Origin: Corella eumyota
Taxonomy: Eukaryota; Chordata; Ascidiacea; Phlebobranchia; Corellidae
Direction of reading: 5' to 3'
NCBI GenBank assembly: GCA_963082875.1
Contig: OY720098.1
Coordinates: forward strand, 20,150,001 to 20,214,000
Length of the DNA: 64,000 nucleotides
The position numbers were made by a program, and so were the translations under genes. Position 1 is the first letter of the stretch; each line of letters opens with the position of its first letter. The notes under the pieces are model-generated. The model had not been told where the DNA came from. It made no database searches and saw nothing but the letters and a program-made list of their open reading frames with translations. Positions 63,722 to 64,000 of this stretch are shown one piece after another.

Positions 63722-63998
63722 GGTCTACATAACCGGCTTGCAAAAAAATGACTTTACTACATGAGGTTCTTGGTTCGATCCCCAGTGATCTTATGTTGTA
63801 ACGCTCTTAAATAAAGCGCTTTAAATGGTATAAACTTCTGCTCTTATTCAGCAGCAGCTCTTATTCAGCAGTTTGTTAACTATAAAATTTCAAACTGTCT
63901 AAGGCAACTTTAAACTGGGTTGAGGTAACAAACGTTACTCTATGTTTAGATCGTGAAATCGACCTTCCCACACCAAGGATGTATATACAAAAAAACAC
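63722..63998 (+). repeat. SINE family A, diverged copy, GABA-A beta intron 5
   Basis: CTTGGTTCGATCCCCAGTG (B box), TTGTAACGCTCTTAAATAAAGCGC, TTCAAACTGTCTAAGGCAAC, CCCACACCAAGGATGTATATAC-A end. A short internal duplication of CTCTTATTCAGCAG is visible. Confidence 0.82.
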
Positions 63999-64000
63999 AA

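Larger units (their letters stand above)
63045..64000 (+). other. GABA-A beta intron 5 (to window end)
   Basis: Intronic DNA with one family D copy and one SINE A copy. No further beta exon (Cys-loop block) is present, so it must lie beyond the window. Confidence 0.7.

Overview
The window is AT-rich animal nuclear DNA, almost certainly from an ascidian tunicate and probably a Ciona-like species. Its protein-coding genes are chordate orthologues with short exons and strict GT/GC...AG introns. The introns are stuffed with short tRNA-derived SINEs and MITE-like repeats, and the palindrome TGACGTCA recurs often. No bacterial, viral or retroviral coding sequence was seen. Exon limits were placed by hand from splice sites, reading phase and remembered protein families; no alignment or search was run.

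Layout: 1-9863, gene-poor DNA with MITE and SINE copies and a few GC-richer blocks, possibly holding the 5' end of the next gene. 9864-18590 (+), an UNC5-type netrin receptor (Ig, Ig, TSP1, TSP1, membrane helix) whose cytoplasmic tail stops without ZU5/UPA/death domains. 20005-23541 (-), an unrecognised coiled-coil protein with an MGNNC N-terminus. 24493-28745 (+), argininosuccinate synthase. 30337-31010 (+), a small secreted eight-cysteine protein with an IL-17-like C-terminus. 31575-32972 (+), intronless aspartyl aminopeptidase. 33715-39085 (+), FAPP2/PLEKHA8 (PH plus glycolipid-transfer domain). 41159-43289 (-), CFAP77, divergent from SDHA. 43855-51116 (+), SDHA. 51861-58925 (-), a complete GABA-A receptor alpha-like subunit. 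60600-63044 and beyond (+), the 5' part of a GABA-A beta-like subunit, head to head with alpha.

Functional grouping: the alpha/beta pair is the clearest cooperating unit, since the two products should co-assemble into a GABA-gated chloride channel and share about 1.7 kb of intergenic DNA. UNC5 is an axon-guidance receptor. CFAP77 is an axonemal microtubule inner protein. ASS1, DNPEP, PLEKHA8 and SDHA are housekeeping metabolism and lipid-transfer genes. There is no sign of operons.

Most notable: the UNC5 receptor with no canonical signalling tail; the head-to-head alpha/beta pair with Met at pore position 6' and Arg at the benzodiazepine switch position; the small IL-17-like secreted protein; two exons bracketed by inverted SINEs; a one-base frame break in the PLEKHA8 GLTP domain and an ambiguous exon 2 in SDHA; and a MITE-like family seen only in the 45-63 kb part of the window.
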